Below are positions 45,370 to 53,277 of a stretch of DNA of 64,000 nucleotides, one piece after another (the stretch's first letter is position 1; every line of letters starts with the position of its first letter). Under the pieces are notes generated by a model. It saw only the letters and a list, made by a program, of their open reading frames with translations, did no database searches and had not been told where the DNA came from. Source of the DNA: Mesorhizobium sp. J8 (lineage in GTDB: Bacteria; Pseudomonadota; Alphaproteobacteria; Rhizobiales; Rhizobiaceae); NCBI RefSeq assembly GCF_016591715.1, contig NZ_AP024109.1:2294001-2358000 (forward strand). The letters run 5' to 3'. Position numbers and translations under genes: made by a program.

Positions 45370-46551
45370 TTAGAAATCGCGCTGGAAGCGGATGATCGCG
45401 CCGACGGCGTTCTTCTTCGTGGCGCCAGCCCAAACGTTGCCGTGGTCGATAGCATCCGAGCCGACATGCTGGTAGTCGACTTCGGGCGTGATCGTGAAGC
45501 CGGGAACGACGGTGTAGGCGACGTTGGCCGCGATGCCGTAGTCCTTCCACTCATCACCCGACACCTGGAGGTTGAACGACGCCTTGTCGCTGAACTTGTA
45601 GGTGCCGCCGGCCCAGAAGCCCCACTTGCCGCCCCACGGCTTGTAGAAGCCGCGACCGTTCGCAAAGTCGAGTGCGGACGTGTCGTTAAGCTTGCCCTCG
45701 CTGGCGTAGCCGAACATGCCGAACAGCGACAGCTCGTTGGTCACGTTCACATCCAGGCGAACCTTGCCCGAGACGTATTCGTAGTTGCTGTCATAGGCGA
45801 CGACGCCGACGATATCACCCCAGCCCTGGGTGTACTTCAGGCCGCCGACGATGTGCGGAACGTAGCTGTCGATCGTACCGACGCCATAACCATAACCTCC
45901 CGTAATATTGGGGGTCTGTGCGCCGCCGCCGGAACCTTCTTCGAGAGAGGCCATCGCCGAGAAACCGTTGCCGGCGTCGAAGTAGTACTGAACGACACCG
46001 GTCTTGAACCCGCCATAGGGAACGATGGTGTCGTTGACGACGTTGCCGGCGTAGCCGACGAACGTATCGAAGGCCGATTCGTCCAGGCCGACCCGCAGGC
46101 CGCCAAGCTGGATCCAGGCGAAGTGCATGTCGAAGCTGTTTTCAGCGCTGTTGCCATCACCATTGTCGAACGGGTGATTTTGGAAATTCATGCGCGTTTC
46201 GGTGTAGGTCTTCAACGTGCCGAGTTCCGTTTCCTGGCCGGTCCAGGTCTTCAGCGTGAAGCGGGCGTCCTTGTACCAGGTGCCCTGGTTCTTGCCGGTG
46301 ACGACGTCGTCGGCGCGTGCGCCGGTGAACGTGCCAACATCGCCGAAGCCGGCGTCATAGCGGACATAGCCGCCGATGCGCAGGCAGGTCTCGGTGCCCG
46401 GGATGTAGAAATAGCCGGCGCCGTACACGTCGCAGATCTTGACGTATTCAGCCGGTTCCGGCTCGGCGACGGTCACCGCGTCGGCGGCGCGAGCACCGGA
46501 AACTGCGACCAGAGCCGCAGCTGAGCCGAGAAGAAGGCTCTTGATGTTCAT
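45370..46551 (-). CDS. Outer-membrane porin, Omp2/Porin_2 family (copy 1)
   Basis: 393 residues. Signal peptide MNIKSLLLGSAAALVAVSGARA, then the conserved plug-like opening VAEPEPAEYVKICDVYGAGYFYIPGTETCLRIGGYVRYDA with two Cys, then about sixteen amphipathic beta strands ending with Phe (RFQRDF), the outer-membrane insertion signal. It forms a trimeric general diffusion channel. The Brucella homologues Omp2a and Omp2b are likewise a linked, oppositely oriented pair. The first 67 residues are identical to copy 2, the rest has diverged. ATG 46551 follows a Shine-Dalgarno sequence placed in a hairpin loop. Confidence 0.92.
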   Translation of the reverse strand: MNIKSLLLGSAAALVAVSGARAADAVTVAEPEPAEYVKICDVYGAGYFYIPGTETCLRIGGYVRYDAGFGDVGTFTGARADDVVTGKNQGTWYKDARFTLKTWTGQETELGTLKTYTETRMNFQNHPFDNGDGNSAENSFDMHFAWIQLGGLRVGLDESAFDTFVGYAGNVVNDTIVPYGGFKTGVVQYYFDAGNGFSAMASLEEGSGGGAQTPNITGGYGYGVGTIDSYVPHIVGGLKYTQGWGDIVGVVAYDSNYEYVSGKVRLDVNVTNELSLFGMFGYASEGKLNDTSALDFANGRGFYKPWGGKWGFWAGGTYKFSDKASFNLQVSGDEWKDYGIAANVAYTVVPGFTITPEVDYQHVGSDAIDHGNVWAGATKKNAVGAIIRFQRDF

Positions 46552-46572
46552 TTTCTGACCTCCAGTCAGAAT
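46552..46572 (-). promoter_or_regulatory. Shine-Dalgarno hairpin of porin copy 1
   Basis: On the minus strand TTCTGAC (46571-46565) and GTCAGAA (46559-46553) pair perfectly over the 5-base loop TGGAG, with the stem starting one base from the ATG. The GGAGG ribosome binding site thus spans the loop and the first stem base. The same structure, with one G-U pair, precedes porin copy 2. The other ~300 bases up to the tRNA hold no further element I can name. Confidence 0.7.
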
Positions 46573-46874
46573 CGACTGGAAGCGATAGCGTCCTCGGTCG
46601 AAATCGCCATCAATGCTTTGTTATTGCTTTCTTTTTCGCCCTGCCCGGCGAAGCCAAAGCTATTGCCCGGGCGATTGCGCGTCCGGTTGTCGATGTGCGA
46701 TGGAGTTCGGATGAAGTCGCCGGGGCTTGGCTCGAAAGGCCGCGCAAGTCCCGATTCGCCGCTCATGATCCGATGTCATGCCGGCTGTCGCAGCTGCGGG
46801 CCGAAGGATTTTTCGGCGATTATGGCGCCGGCTTGTTGATTGTGCCCGCGCTTTTCTTTATCCAGCGGCGCGAC

Positions 46875-46965
46875 GGAGAGGTGGCCGAGTGGTCGAAGGC
46901 GCTCCCCTGCTAAGGGAGTAGAGGTCAAAAGCTTCTCGTGGGTTCGAATCCCATCCTCTCCGCCA
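46875..46965 (+). tRNA. tRNA-Ser (anticodon GCU)
   Basis: The acceptor stem GGAGAGG (46875-46881) pairs with CCTCTCC (46955-46961), followed by discriminator G and an encoded CCA. D-arm TGGCCGAGTGGTC, anticodon arm CTCCCCTGCTAAGGGAG with GCT at its centre, a long variable arm typical of serine tRNAs, and T-arm GTGGGTTCGAATCCCAT are all intact. It reads AGC/AGU codons. It lies between the divergent porin genes. Confidence 0.95.
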
Positions 46966-47333
46966 TCCTCCCCCGCGCCGCGCGACAAACCTTCCTCACA
47001 AGTGGCGATTCTGCGGCAACCGGTTGGCGGCCGACTCGCCGGCGCGCCGCAATTGGGCCGACCCATTGCCGGATTCGCCCGGATTGAGCGGCCTCGAGGG
47101 CCTCGATGGTTAACGAGAGCTTTCTGAGTGAGGCCAAATCGTGTCATTTGTGCAACAACGCCCGGCGATAGCGCCCGGACAGCCCTCGCGGCGACACGAT
47201 CGTGGTTGAACGGCGCCGGCTCATGGGTAATGTCAGCTTCGAAGGAGCGGCGCGGTGCGCATCTTTTTCGGTAGTGGGGATGGGGCAGGGAACGCTGTCC
47301 TTCAGCAAAAAATACCCAGACCCGTTTTTTAAC
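46966..47333. other. 368-base region between tRNA-Ser and porin copy 2
   Basis: It should hold the promoter and leader of porin copy 2. Bases 47308-47333 are A/T-rich (CAGCAAAAAATACCC ... GTTTTTTAAC), compatible with a leader that binds regulators or ribosomes, but I cannot place -35 and -10 boxes with confidence. GGCCTCGAGGGCC-type symmetry lies near 47090. No open frame here looks coding, and no duplicate of the tRNA 3' end is present. Confidence 0.4.
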
Positions 47334-47352
47334 TTTTGACTGGAGGTCAGAA
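47334..47352 (+). promoter_or_regulatory. Shine-Dalgarno hairpin of porin copy 2
   Basis: TTTTGAC (47334-47340) pairs with GTCAGAA (47346-47352), with one G-U pair, over loop TGGAG (47341-47345). GGAGG is therefore in the loop and stem edge, one base from ATG 47354. The arrangement matches copy 1, where the stem is perfect. Confidence 0.65.
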
Positions 47353-47353
47353 A

Positions 47354-48454
47354 ATGAACATCAAGAGCCTTCTTCTCGGCTCAGCTGCGGCTCTGGTCGC
47401 AGTTTCCGGTGCTCGCGCCGCCGACGCGGTGACCGTCGCCGAGCCGGAACCGGCCGAATACGTCAAGATCTGCGACGTCTACGGCGCTGGCTACTTCTAC
47501 ATCCCGGGCACCGAAACCTGCCTGCGCATCGGCGGCTATGTCCGCTATGACGCCTCGGCTGGCCAGGAAGGCTCGTTCACGGGCCGCGGTACCACCGACG
47601 TCATGGACGGTGACTCGCAGCGTTCGTGGTCGAAGCGCGCTCGTTTCGCGCTGAAGACCTGGACCGGCCAGGAAACCGAGCTCGGCACCTTGAAGACCTA
47701 CACCGAGACTCGCTTTGACTTCCTGAACGGTGCTACTGACATCAACGCTCACTTTGCATGGATCCAGCTCGGCGGCCTGCGTATCGGCGCTGACGAATCG
47801 GCCTTCGATACCTTCACCGGCTACGCCGGCGCGGTCATCAACGATACGATCGTGCCTTACGGCGGCTTCGACACCAACCTGATCAGCTACACCTTCGACG
47901 CCGGCAACGGCTTCTCGGCCATTGTCTCGTTCGAAGAGGGCAACTCCTACGCCGGTTACAACTTCGCCGGCAGCGAGCTCATCGATAGCTACATGCCGCA
48001 CGTCGTCGGCGGCGTGAAGTGGACCCAGGGCTGGGGCGGCATCAGCGGCGTCGTCGCGTACAACAGCAACTGGGAAGAGTGGGCCGGCAAGGTTCGCTTG
48101 GACGTGAACGTCAACGACGCCTTCTCGCTGTTCGTCATGGGCGGCTACGGCACCGACGACAACGCTCCGCGCAACTTCTACAAGGTGTGGGGCGGCAACT
48201 GGGCTGTGTGGGGCGGTGGCACCTACAAGTTCAACGAGAAGACCTCGTTCAACCTCCAGGTTTCGTATGACGAAGCCAAGGAGTTCGGTCTTGCCGCGAA
48301 CGTTGCCTACACGATCGTTCCCGGCTTCTCGGTCATCACCGAACTTGACTGGGCTCATAACGACCACGACAACAACGGCTACAACTGGACCGGTATCCCG
48401 GACGGCAAGAAGAACGCCCTCGGCGGCTTCGTCCGCTTCCAGCGCGACTTCTAA
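47354..48454 (+). CDS. Outer-membrane porin, Omp2/Porin_2 family (copy 2)
   Basis: 366 residues, with the same 22-residue signal peptide and first 67 residues as copy 1, then a diverged beta-barrel (27 residues shorter, mainly in external loops) ending RFQRDF. Strands such as YKFNEKTSFNLQVSYDEAKEFGLAANVAYTIVPGF align with copy 1. It acts as a general porin, and the loop differences would change pore size or surface antigenicity. The frame is open to 47336, but the ATG at 47354 corresponds to copy 1. It diverges from copy 1 with 802 bases between the starts. Confidence 0.92.
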   Translation: MNIKSLLLGSAAALVAVSGARAADAVTVAEPEPAEYVKICDVYGAGYFYIPGTETCLRIGGYVRYDASAGQEGSFTGRGTTDVMDGDSQRSWSKRARFALKTWTGQETELGTLKTYTETRFDFLNGATDINAHFAWIQLGGLRIGADESAFDTFTGYAGAVINDTIVPYGGFDTNLISYTFDAGNGFSAIVSFEEGNSYAGYNFAGSELIDSYMPHVVGGVKWTQGWGGISGVVAYNSNWEEWAGKVRLDVNVNDAFSLFVMGGYGTDDNAPRNFYKVWGGNWAVWGGGTYKFNEKTSFNLQVSYDEAKEFGLAANVAYTIVPGFSVITELDWAHNDHDNNGYNWTGIPDGKKNALGGFVRFQRDF

Positions 48455-48480
48455 GGGCTGGTACTCGACAGGTAAAATCC

Positions 48481-48515
48481 GGCCCGGGCGCATTCACGCC
48501 CGGGCCGTTTTTGTT
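48481..48515 (+). terminator. Rho-independent terminator of porin copy 2
   Basis: GGCCCGGGCG (48481-48490) pairs perfectly with CGCCCGGGCC (48497-48506) over loop CATTCA, then GTTTTTGTTTT. It lies 27 bases past the porin stop. Confidence 0.92.
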
Positions 48516-48696
48516 TTCGCGACTGCGGCAATTCAAACGAAAGGATGGGGGTGAAACGATAAGCTGATCGGATCTGTTGGGCGATCTGTGGGGTCCGCAA
48601 TGCGTGGACGAGGTCGTCGGCAAGATTCGAAAACTCTTGAAAGGACACTCCCGAGCGGTTAGGGCTGGTCTCTTAACCACAGGGGGTGTGGCTAAA

Positions 48697-49773
48697 ATGT
48701 CGAACGAAGCGGTTCAAGAGGGTGAGCCCTCTGGTCATTTTGCGGTATTTTCTTCTCAGAATTCGAACTTTCGGTACACCTACAACAAGATCAGAGAAGT
48801 AAAATCGTATAGGGTCGGGGAGCTCTTCGCAGCTTATCGAGATATACTCTGGGATGACGGGCGGCATAAATACAATGTCAGCTCTTTCATCGGTGAAATA
48901 GACGAGATCCTTCTGGGAGAGCGTTTCAGCACCTTTGACCAGAACACCCTGGACAATCTTATCGGTACATTGCGCCAGCGCGGCAACAGCAATGCAACCA
49001 TCAATCGCAAGATGGCTGCCCTCAGCAAATTGCTGCGTAAGGCGCATAAGATGGGAGATATCCACAGCCTGCCCGAGTTCCGCCGCCAGAAGGAGCGGGC
49101 GGGACGGATTCGTTTCCTCGAAAGGGACGAAGAAGCAAGGCTGTTCGCGGCGATCAGGAGCCGCAGCGAGGATGCCTACAGGCTTTCCGTCTTCCTTGTC
49201 GACACCGGCTGCCGTCTCGGCGAGGCGCTCGGCCTGATCTGGAACGACATCCAGGAGCATCGGGTCTCTTTCTGGATCACCAAATCCGGCCGCAGCCGCA
49301 CCATTCCGATGACCGAACGCGTCAAGGAAGTCATCAAGCTTCCGCCGAGTACGGAAGGGCGCCGGCCGAAAGGCCCGTTCACCAAGCTGACGCAGGCGCA
49401 GTACCGTGCGATCTGGAACGAAGCGAAGGCGGAAGTCGGTCTCGGCGCCGACGAGCAGGTGGTGCCGCATATCCTGCGTCACACTTGCGCTTCACGTCTC
49501 GTCCAGGGCGGTATCGACATAAGGCGCGTCCAGATGTGGCTGGGCCACCAGACATTGTCGATGACCATGCGTTACGCGCATCTGGCCACCAACGATCTCG
49601 ATGGCTGCGTCGTCGTTCTGGAAAAGCCGCGCGGCGATGAAGCCTCGCCGCGGTCGGCGGAGAACTCCGTGTTCGCGTCGCCCCTCACCACGCCGACCTC
49701 CGCCCCATCGTCTCGGAAAGCGAAAGGGTCGGAACCGGTCAAGACGTCCCGCAAACGCTCGAAAGGCGAATAG
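48697..49773 (+). CDS. Tyrosine recombinase / phage-type integrase
   Basis: 358 residues from ATG 48697 (frame open to 48577 without family similarity). The N-terminal SAM-like core-binding domain (about 35-130; NATINRKMAALSKLLRKAHKMG) is followed by the catalytic domain with all active residues: Arg173 (GCRLGEAL), Lys196 (TKSGRS), His258 and Arg261 (HILRHTCAS), His284 (LGHQTL) and nucleophile Tyr293 (MRYAH). A basic Ser/Lys-rich tail of about 50 residues follows. It appears functional but has no excisionase, att duplication or cargo genes nearby. The first ~300 bases are more AT-rich than the rest. Confidence 0.9.
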   Translation: MSNEAVQEGEPSGHFAVFSSQNSNFRYTYNKIREVKSYRVGELFAAYRDILWDDGRHKYNVSSFIGEIDEILLGERFSTFDQNTLDNLIGTLRQRGNSNATINRKMAALSKLLRKAHKMGDIHSLPEFRRQKERAGRIRFLERDEEARLFAAIRSRSEDAYRLSVFLVDTGCRLGEALGLIWNDIQEHRVSFWITKSGRSRTIPMTERVKEVIKLPPSTEGRRPKGPFTKLTQAQYRAIWNEAKAEVGLGADEQVVPHILRHTCASRLVQGGIDIRRVQMWLGHQTLSMTMRYAHLATNDLDGCVVVLEKPRGDEASPRSAENSVFASPLTTPTSAPSSRKAKGSEPVKTSRKRSKGE

Positions 49774-49870
49774 AGCAATTCCAGGAAAAGTGTGAGCGGT
49801 TTTCCGTCCGGAATTGCGTAAAAGCAAAGACATAGGGTGTTTCGCCGTTTCCGTGAAACGGTGAAACGCG
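49774..49870. repeat. Palindromic intergenic repeat, family B (reference copy)
   Basis: It starts with the base after the integrase stop. GCAATTCC ... GGAATTGC arms enclose AGGAAAA and GGTTTTCCGTCC; a second part, GTTTCGCCGTTTC / GAAACGGTGAAAC, forms another hairpin. A reverse copy is at 21873-21920 and a diverged one near 29290-29385. Confidence 0.75.
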
Positions 49871-49951
49871 CTAGGCCGGTCGGATCGGCCTCGCTGAGGG
49901 ATAAAAATCTATATTTCGTGATAAAGCTCGATGCCGATATAGTCTCGAGCT

Positions 49952-50851
49952 TTACTTTTGTTTGACTTGATTTTCTTCTCGATCGAGAAACGCGGCGATC
50001 TTTTCCGGCAAATTGCCGGTTTCGAGTAAGGGCGCGTGGCCCTGGCCTTCGGCGATGATCGATTCCATGCCGGCATGCCGCTTCTGCATCTCGTTAAGCG
50101 TTGCCGTGGAAAGCAGCTTCGAGTTCGCGCCGCAAATGGCAAGCAACGGAATGGCGGCAAGCGCGTCGAACTGCGGCCACAGATCCGGCAGCGGCTTGCT
50201 GAAGTCGATGCCGGCCAGCGTGTCGACCAGGGCCGGATCGAAATCCGGCACCCAGCCGGCTTCCGTCTCGCGGCAGATTGCCCGGACCATCCGCGCCCAG
50301 TCGGCGTCGGTGAGCGCCGGGAAATCGGCGCCATGCACGCGCCGCTGCGCATCCACCGCCTCGGCGAAGGTCCTCGGTTTCGGCGCGCGGTCGAGATAGG
50401 CGCGGATATGGGCGAGGCCCTCCGCCTCGATCACCGGGCCGATGTCGTTCAGCACGATGGCTTTCAGTGCGGCGGGCTTCAACGCCCCGAGCACATGGAT
50501 GATCAGCCCGCCGCGTGAGGTGCCGATGAAGGCGGCCTGCTCGATGCCGAGCGCGGACAGCCCGGCAAGCACGTCACCGGCTTCGACCCCGACATTATAG
50601 TGGCCGATATCGGGATCGTGGTCCGATTGCCCGCGCCCGCGATAGTCGATGGCGACGACCTTGCGCGGGTTCTTGGCCCCATTGGAAAGGTAGAGGGCCA
50701 GTTCGTGGAAGTCGCGCGCGTTGCGCGTAAGGCCAGGCAGGCAAACGACCGGCATGCCCTTGCCATTCGCCTCACCGTAGATCCGGGCGTGGAGGTTCAG
50801 GCCGTCAGGCGCTGCGTAGAAAAAGTCGGAAAAGCCTTCGTCGCTCGCCAT
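49952..50851 (-). CDS. Alpha/beta-hydrolase family protein
   Basis: 299 residues. Hydrolase fold with VVCLPGLTRNARDFHELA (oxyanion strand), VVAIDYRGRGQSDHDP, the nucleophile elbow FIGTSRGGLI with Ser of GTSRGG, and LLAICGANSKLLS followed by GQGHAPLLE, whose His completes the triad. It probably acts on an ester or lactone. The C-terminus (LDREENQVKQK) is charged. Next gene on the same strand is the lytic transglycosylase, ending about 100 bases upstream of this gene's start. Confidence 0.85.
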   Translation of the reverse strand: MASDEGFSDFFYAAPDGLNLHARIYGEANGKGMPVVCLPGLTRNARDFHELALYLSNGAKNPRKVVAIDYRGRGQSDHDPDIGHYNVGVEAGDVLAGLSALGIEQAAFIGTSRGGLIIHVLGALKPAALKAIVLNDIGPVIEAEGLAHIRAYLDRAPKPRTFAEAVDAQRRVHGADFPALTDADWARMVRAICRETEAGWVPDFDPALVDTLAGIDFSKPLPDLWPQFDALAAIPLLAICGANSKLLSTATLNEMQKRHAGMESIIAEGQGHAPLLETGNLPEKIAAFLDREENQVKQK

Positions 50852-50920
50852 CGGAATACCGCTCCTCGCTGGGGTGGCCGACAGCTACAGGCGACGGCGC
50901 GGATCGTCAAACACCCTTCC

Positions 50921-50942
50921 CTTCTCCCACAAGGGAGAAGGA
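50921..50942. repeat. Short hairpin related to the family C palindrome
   Basis: CCTTCTCCC (50921-50929) and GGGAGAAGG (50934-50942) pair over ACAA. It lies just beyond the lytic transglycosylase 3' end (minus strand) with no T run, so it may mark transcript ends rather than terminate. Confidence 0.55.
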
Positions 50943-50952
50943 AAGAAAGCGC

Positions 50953-52986
50953 TCAACTGCGTCCGTTCACAAGGTCCCCCACGATGTCGTATTTGCCCGA
51001 AATACGCATCTTGTAGACCTCGTAATTCTCCATCACGCGCTGCACGTAACTTCTTGTTTCCGTGTAGGGAATCCGCTCGATCCAATCGACGACGGCGTCC
51101 ACGTCCTTGCCACGTGGGTCGCCGTATTTCGCCACCCATTGGGCGGCGCGGTTCGGGCCGGCATTGTAGCCGGCGAAAGTCAGCACATAGGAGCCGCCGA
51201 AGCGGTCGAGCTGCTCGCCGAGGAAAGTCGAGCCCAGCGTCGCGTTGTAGCCGGCATCGCTCGTCAACCGTGCTTGCGAGAAACTCATGCCGGCCTTCTT
51301 CGCCAGCTGCTTGGCTGTGCCTGGCATCAACTGCAGCAGGCCGCGCGCGCCGGCGCTGGAGATGGCGCCGACATTGAACTCGCTCTCCTGGCGCGCGATG
51401 GCGTAGGCAAGCGCCTTGCCGGACCCCGAAATATTGGCCGAATCGGGAATGACGCCCAGCGGATGCGACAGCGCGCCAACATCGATGCCGCGTTGGGCGG
51501 CGATCTTGCCGACCTTCAGCGCCATGAAATGATTGCCCTGCTTTTCGGCCAGCACCGCAAGCAGCGCCAGTTCGCCCGGGCTGGTCAACTGCCCGGCAAG
51601 GTCGCGGTAGAGCGTTTCGGCATAGCGGTCATAGCCCGCCTCCTGCAGCCGCTTGATCGCGGCGACCGCCTCGCGGCCGTCGAAGCTCTGGCGGTCGGCG
51701 GCGCTCGGTTTGGGGTAGACGATGTTGAGCGTCCTCAGGCCCACGCGCTCGCCCGCGAGCTGGCCGTAGAAGGTCGTGCCGTAACCGGCCGCGCGCGTGA
51801 AATAATCCTTGGCGCTGCCCGGACCGCCGACTTCCGCCGCGCGGCCGAGCCAGTAATAGGCGCGCGACAGCGACACCGGTCCCTGCGCGAGCTCGGCGAT
51901 GCGCTTGAAGTGGATGGCGGCGGTCGCCGGATCGTTGAGGCCGCGCAGCGCGTACCAGCCGGCATGGAATTCAGCCTCGGCGGCATTGGCCGGGCTCTCG
52001 GCCGCATGCATGGAGACGATTTTGTAGGCGGTCTTCATGTCGCCCTGATCAACCAGCTCGCGCGACAGTACGCGACGCTCGACCCACCAGGCATCGGGGT
52101 CGACCAGCGCGTCGCGGTCGGTCGGCGCCTTCATCACGACAGCGGCGGCATCGGCGAATTTCTGCTGCTTGCGCAGATATTCCGCCTCGGCGAAGAAATA
52201 GCCTGCCGAGCGCTGTGCCGCAGGCACCGCCTTCAACAACTTGGCGGCGTTCTTGTCGCCCTTGTCAGCAGCCGCCCACGCGTCCGCCAGCGGCTGCGCG
52301 CCGGCGAGGCCGGCGACCCGCAGCGCCGAGGACGGCCGGTCGGCATAGAACATGCGCTCCATGCGGTAGCGATGATCGGCCGCCGGAATAAGCGTGCCGA
52401 ACTCCTTGATGATTGCAGCCTCGTCCTTGGCTTCCAGCTTCTCGGTGCGCCAGAATGGCACCAGCACCGATCGCGCCGCCGCCTGATTGCCCAACGCCAC
52501 CTGCGAGCGGGCCAGGATGATGACGCCCTCGGGCGTCAGCGGCTGGCTGCGACCGAAGGCCTGCACCACTACCTGCGGTGGCGGGTTCTCGCGATAGAGC
52601 GCGCGCTCGCTGTTCTTGCGCAGCGCGATCGTGCCCGGCCACCCGGGCAGCATCTTGGCGGCGTCGGCAATCTCGCCGCTCGGCACCTTGTCGCCGCCGT
52701 AGAGCGCGATCGCCCACGCCAGGATGTGCCGGTCGAGTGAAGTGGCAGGCAGCGTATCGCGCGCATTGCGCGCGCCGGCAATGTTGTTGGCGGCGAGCGC
52801 GTCGAGCCCGCTCTTCAGTTGCGCTATATCGGCGGACTGAGCGGTGGGGCCGGGCGCCTGCGGTGCATCAGGAGCCGGGATCGAGGCCGTCACGCGCGCG
52901 TCGACGCTGCCGCCGATCGCCATGCCTGGCATCAGCGCGACGATCGCGCCCAAAAGCGCGAAGAGATGAGGCCGCCTCGTCGGCAT
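50953..52986 (-). CDS. slt: Soluble lytic murein transglycosylase (Slt70-like)
   Basis: 677 residues. Signal peptide (PHLFALLGAIVALMPGMAIG), a long helical superhelix with TPR/Sel1-like units (about 60-470), and the C-terminal lysozyme-like SLT domain (about 500-640) with AIARQESEFNVGAISSAGA, whose Glu is the catalytic residue, then RGLLQLMPGTAKQLA and YNAGPNRA. It cuts peptidoglycan glycan strands to give 1,6-anhydromuramic ends in the periplasm. It is divergent from dapA with a 291-base gap. Confidence 0.9.
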   Translation of the reverse strand: MPTRRPHLFALLGAIVALMPGMAIGGSVDARVTASIPAPDAPQAPGPTAQSADIAQLKSGLDALAANNIAGARNARDTLPATSLDRHILAWAIALYGGDKVPSGEIADAAKMLPGWPGTIALRKNSERALYRENPPPQVVVQAFGRSQPLTPEGVIILARSQVALGNQAAARSVLVPFWRTEKLEAKDEAAIIKEFGTLIPAADHRYRMERMFYADRPSSALRVAGLAGAQPLADAWAAADKGDKNAAKLLKAVPAAQRSAGYFFAEAEYLRKQQKFADAAAVVMKAPTDRDALVDPDAWWVERRVLSRELVDQGDMKTAYKIVSMHAAESPANAAEAEFHAGWYALRGLNDPATAAIHFKRIAELAQGPVSLSRAYYWLGRAAEVGGPGSAKDYFTRAAGYGTTFYGQLAGERVGLRTLNIVYPKPSAADRQSFDGREAVAAIKRLQEAGYDRYAETLYRDLAGQLTSPGELALLAVLAEKQGNHFMALKVGKIAAQRGIDVGALSHPLGVIPDSANISGSGKALAYAIARQESEFNVGAISSAGARGLLQLMPGTAKQLAKKAGMSFSQARLTSDAGYNATLGSTFLGEQLDRFGGSYVLTFAGYNAGPNRAAQWVAKYGDPRGKDVDAVVDWIERIPYTETRSYVQRVMENYEVYKMRISGKYDIVGDLVNGRS

Positions 52987-53198
52987 TTTACGATCCTAGC
53001 ACATTGTCAGCAGGCGCGGGCACTGAGAACCCGATGCGAAGCCTAAACTTAGGTCGTGAAGGGCTCGTAAACAAAAGGTTATCGAGGCCGTTCGAATTGC
53101 GCTTGCTGGCACCATGGTGATCCTTGCCGATGAACAATGTCGAGACTATGGTGCGCGGCTTCGCTTTCGGTTAGAAGGCGCGCAAACAAGATACCGAC

Positions 53199-53242
53199 GC
53201 ATGTCGCCCAAAAGTGGGACCGGTTTTGGGATGACGACATGC
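53199..53242. repeat. Palindromic intergenic repeat, family A copy 5 (partial)
   Basis: GCATGTCG ... CGACATGC outer arms, with CCCAAAA and GGTTTTGGG inside, match the first hairpin of family A; the second hairpin is missing. It ends 36 bases upstream of the dapA start and may overlap its promoter or leader. The rest of the 291-base gap (52987-53277) has nothing I recognise. Confidence 0.75.
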
Positions 53243-53277
53243 ATAAACAAAACGAAGTTCCAAGGAGTTTGGACGAT

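Noticed and set aside
46840..47127. Open frames across tRNA-Ser
   Set aside because: They run through the tRNA gene and cannot be coding.
48481..49773. tRNA-Ser as attachment site of the integrase
   Set aside because: I found no second copy of the tRNA 3' end downstream of the integrase, and porin copy 2 lies between them.
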